Shown: positions 6,004-6,542 of the stretch, one piece after another
Position numbering within the stretch: position 1 is the first letter of the stretch
Layout of the letters: every line of letters begins with the position of its first letter
Assembly (NCBI GenBank): GCA_035359995.1
Contig: DAORZT010000091.1
Span: forward strand, 1 to 6,542
Reading direction: 5' to 3'
Length of the DNA: 6,542 bases
Source of the DNA: JAKPCT01 sp029553165
Lineage (GTDB): Bacteria; Bacillota; UBA4882; UBA8346
Notes under the pieces: generated by a model
Seen by the model: the letters and a program-made list of their open reading frames with translations, nothing else
The model's database searches: none
Told to the model about the DNA's origin: nothing
Translations under genes and position numbers: made by a program

Positions 6004-6495
6004 ATGGATGAAATATTGGAAAAATTTATCTTCGAAGTAAATCAAGCGTTTGGTTTTTTAGAAAAGTACGGATATAAAAAAATTGAAAGTAAGCTCGAAA
6101 ATGCTGATTATTACCCTGATTCAGTATTGGTTGTGAGATATCTTGGTAATTCTGTAGGAGTAGAGATTTTTTGGTATTTTGCTGGGGCATATATTGGAGT
6201 GGGTTTTGTTGAACTACTGCAAAATGGAGAATTTCCTGTAAAAAAATATTTTGTCGGTGAGTTCAAGGATGCTGCAAAAGCAATTAGTCTTGATACTCTT
6301 GCTCGATACTTAGGCAAATGGGATGAAGAACTGTTTCTTTTAAAAGATGTTGATGATTTGACTCTGCGTAAGATTAAGAAAAGAGAAAAAGTTATCAATG
6401 AGAATATGTCTGGAGTAATCAATGGTTTATCAACCGCAGTGATTAAACTAGCTGCAAATATTATTGAGGGAGATACCTCTGTTTTTCAAGATTAA
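6004..6495 (+). CDS. Hypothetical protein, 163 residues, possible partner or immunity-type protein
   Basis: The start is firm: AAAGGTGATC (5992-6001), a long match to the 16S anti-Shine-Dalgarno region, lies directly before ATG 6004. I do not recognise the family. The layout looks like an N-terminal helix (residues 2-22), a three-strand sheet (about 39-71, with SVLVVRYLG, VGVEIFWYFAGAYIGVGFVEL), a mixed middle with RYLGKWDEEL, and a long basic-to-hydrophobic C-terminal helix (about 117-153). It has no signal peptide, membrane segment or cysteine. Small acidic alpha/beta proteins like this are common as immunity proteins in polymorphic toxin loci, and the position behind a pentapeptide protein would fit, but this is inference. 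AT-rich codon use matches its upstream neighbour and differs from the cobO-NIF3 stretch, consistent with both having been acquired together. Confidence 0.8.
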   Translation: MDEILEKFIFEVNQAFGFLEKYGYKKIESKLENADYYPDSVLVVRYLGNSVGVEIFWYFAGAYIGVGFVELLQNGEFPVKKYFVGEFKDAAKAISLDTLARYLGKWDEELFLLKDVDDLTLRKIKKREKVINENMSGVINGLSTAVIKLAANIIEGDTSVFQD

Positions 6496-6506
6496 GTCTA
6501 TATAAT

Positions 6507-6539
6507 GGTGTAAAAAGAAGTTGAGCCAAAGCTCACACC
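6507..6539. repeat. Nested inverted repeat after the last gene
   Basis: GAGC-CAAA-GCTC (6523-6534) forms a tight hairpin. Just outside it, GGTGT (6507-6511) can pair with ACACC (6535-6539), with 11 unpaired bases on one side only. It begins 12 bases after the stop codon. No T-run is visible before the window ends, so it may be a transcript-end structure or part of an element that continues beyond the edge. Confidence 0.3.
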
Positions 6540-6542
6540 TCG

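Noticed and set aside
6111..6422. 103-codon minus-strand frame inside the last gene
   Set aside because: It is a mirror of the plus-strand gene, which has the excellent ribosome site. The antisense product is Ser/Thr/Phe-rich with no start signal.
6501..6506. TATAAT just after the last gene as a promoter
   Set aside because: No -35-like hexamer lies 16-18 bases upstream, and AT-rich DNA yields such boxes often.
1..6542. CRISPR array, tRNA or rRNA genes, insertion sequence
   Set aside because: No regularly spaced repeats, cloverleaf-like sequences, rRNA signatures or transposase-like frames were found on either strand.

Overview
The window is a piece of a moderately AT-rich draft genome, most likely from a Clostridia-like Firmicute. 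The grounds are strong GGAGG-type ribosome binding sites, a lipoprotein substrate-binding protein, a YqfO-type long NIF3 protein followed by its usual C4 zinc-ribbon neighbour, and AT-rich intergenic DNA. Two runs of exactly 100 N (1664-1763 and 4623-4722) look like scaffold joins of unknown length. The window is therefore really three separate contig pieces, and gene order across a gap should not be trusted.

Piece 1 (1-1663) is read entirely on the minus strand. In transcription order it holds the tail of an unidentified gene entering from the gap (1663-1512), a TrpX-like ABC substrate-binding lipoprotein (1522-522), and the first 124 residues of a membrane sensor with a Cache-like extracellular domain (372 to beyond the window edge). 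The lipoprotein is split by a one-base frameshift in a run of seven A. Its signal peptide and lipobox are in one frame and the whole ligand-binding domain is in another. A binding protein beside a sensor, with no permease or ATPase in view, suggests ligand sensing as much as transport.

Piece 2 (1764-4622) is a plus-strand housekeeping stretch: a corrinoid adenosyltransferase (cobO/btuR type), a NIF3-family dinuclear metal protein, and a coiled-coil protein with a C-terminal four-cysteine zinc ribbon. The last two are close together and probably cotranscribed. Converging on them from the minus strand is a decayed XRE-type repressor gene running into the second gap, with an AT-rich hairpin between the convergent ends.

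Piece 3 (4723-6542) is visibly more AT-rich, with more ATA and AGA codons, and looks like accessory DNA. It carries a 400-residue protein made of an unrecognised, mostly helical N-terminal half and 33 unbroken pentapeptide repeats, then a 163-residue protein of unknown family. The short tail of another frame lies just upstream. The layout resembles a cargo/immunity-type accessory locus, but nothing in the sequence proves that. This pair is the best candidate for something undescribed in the window.
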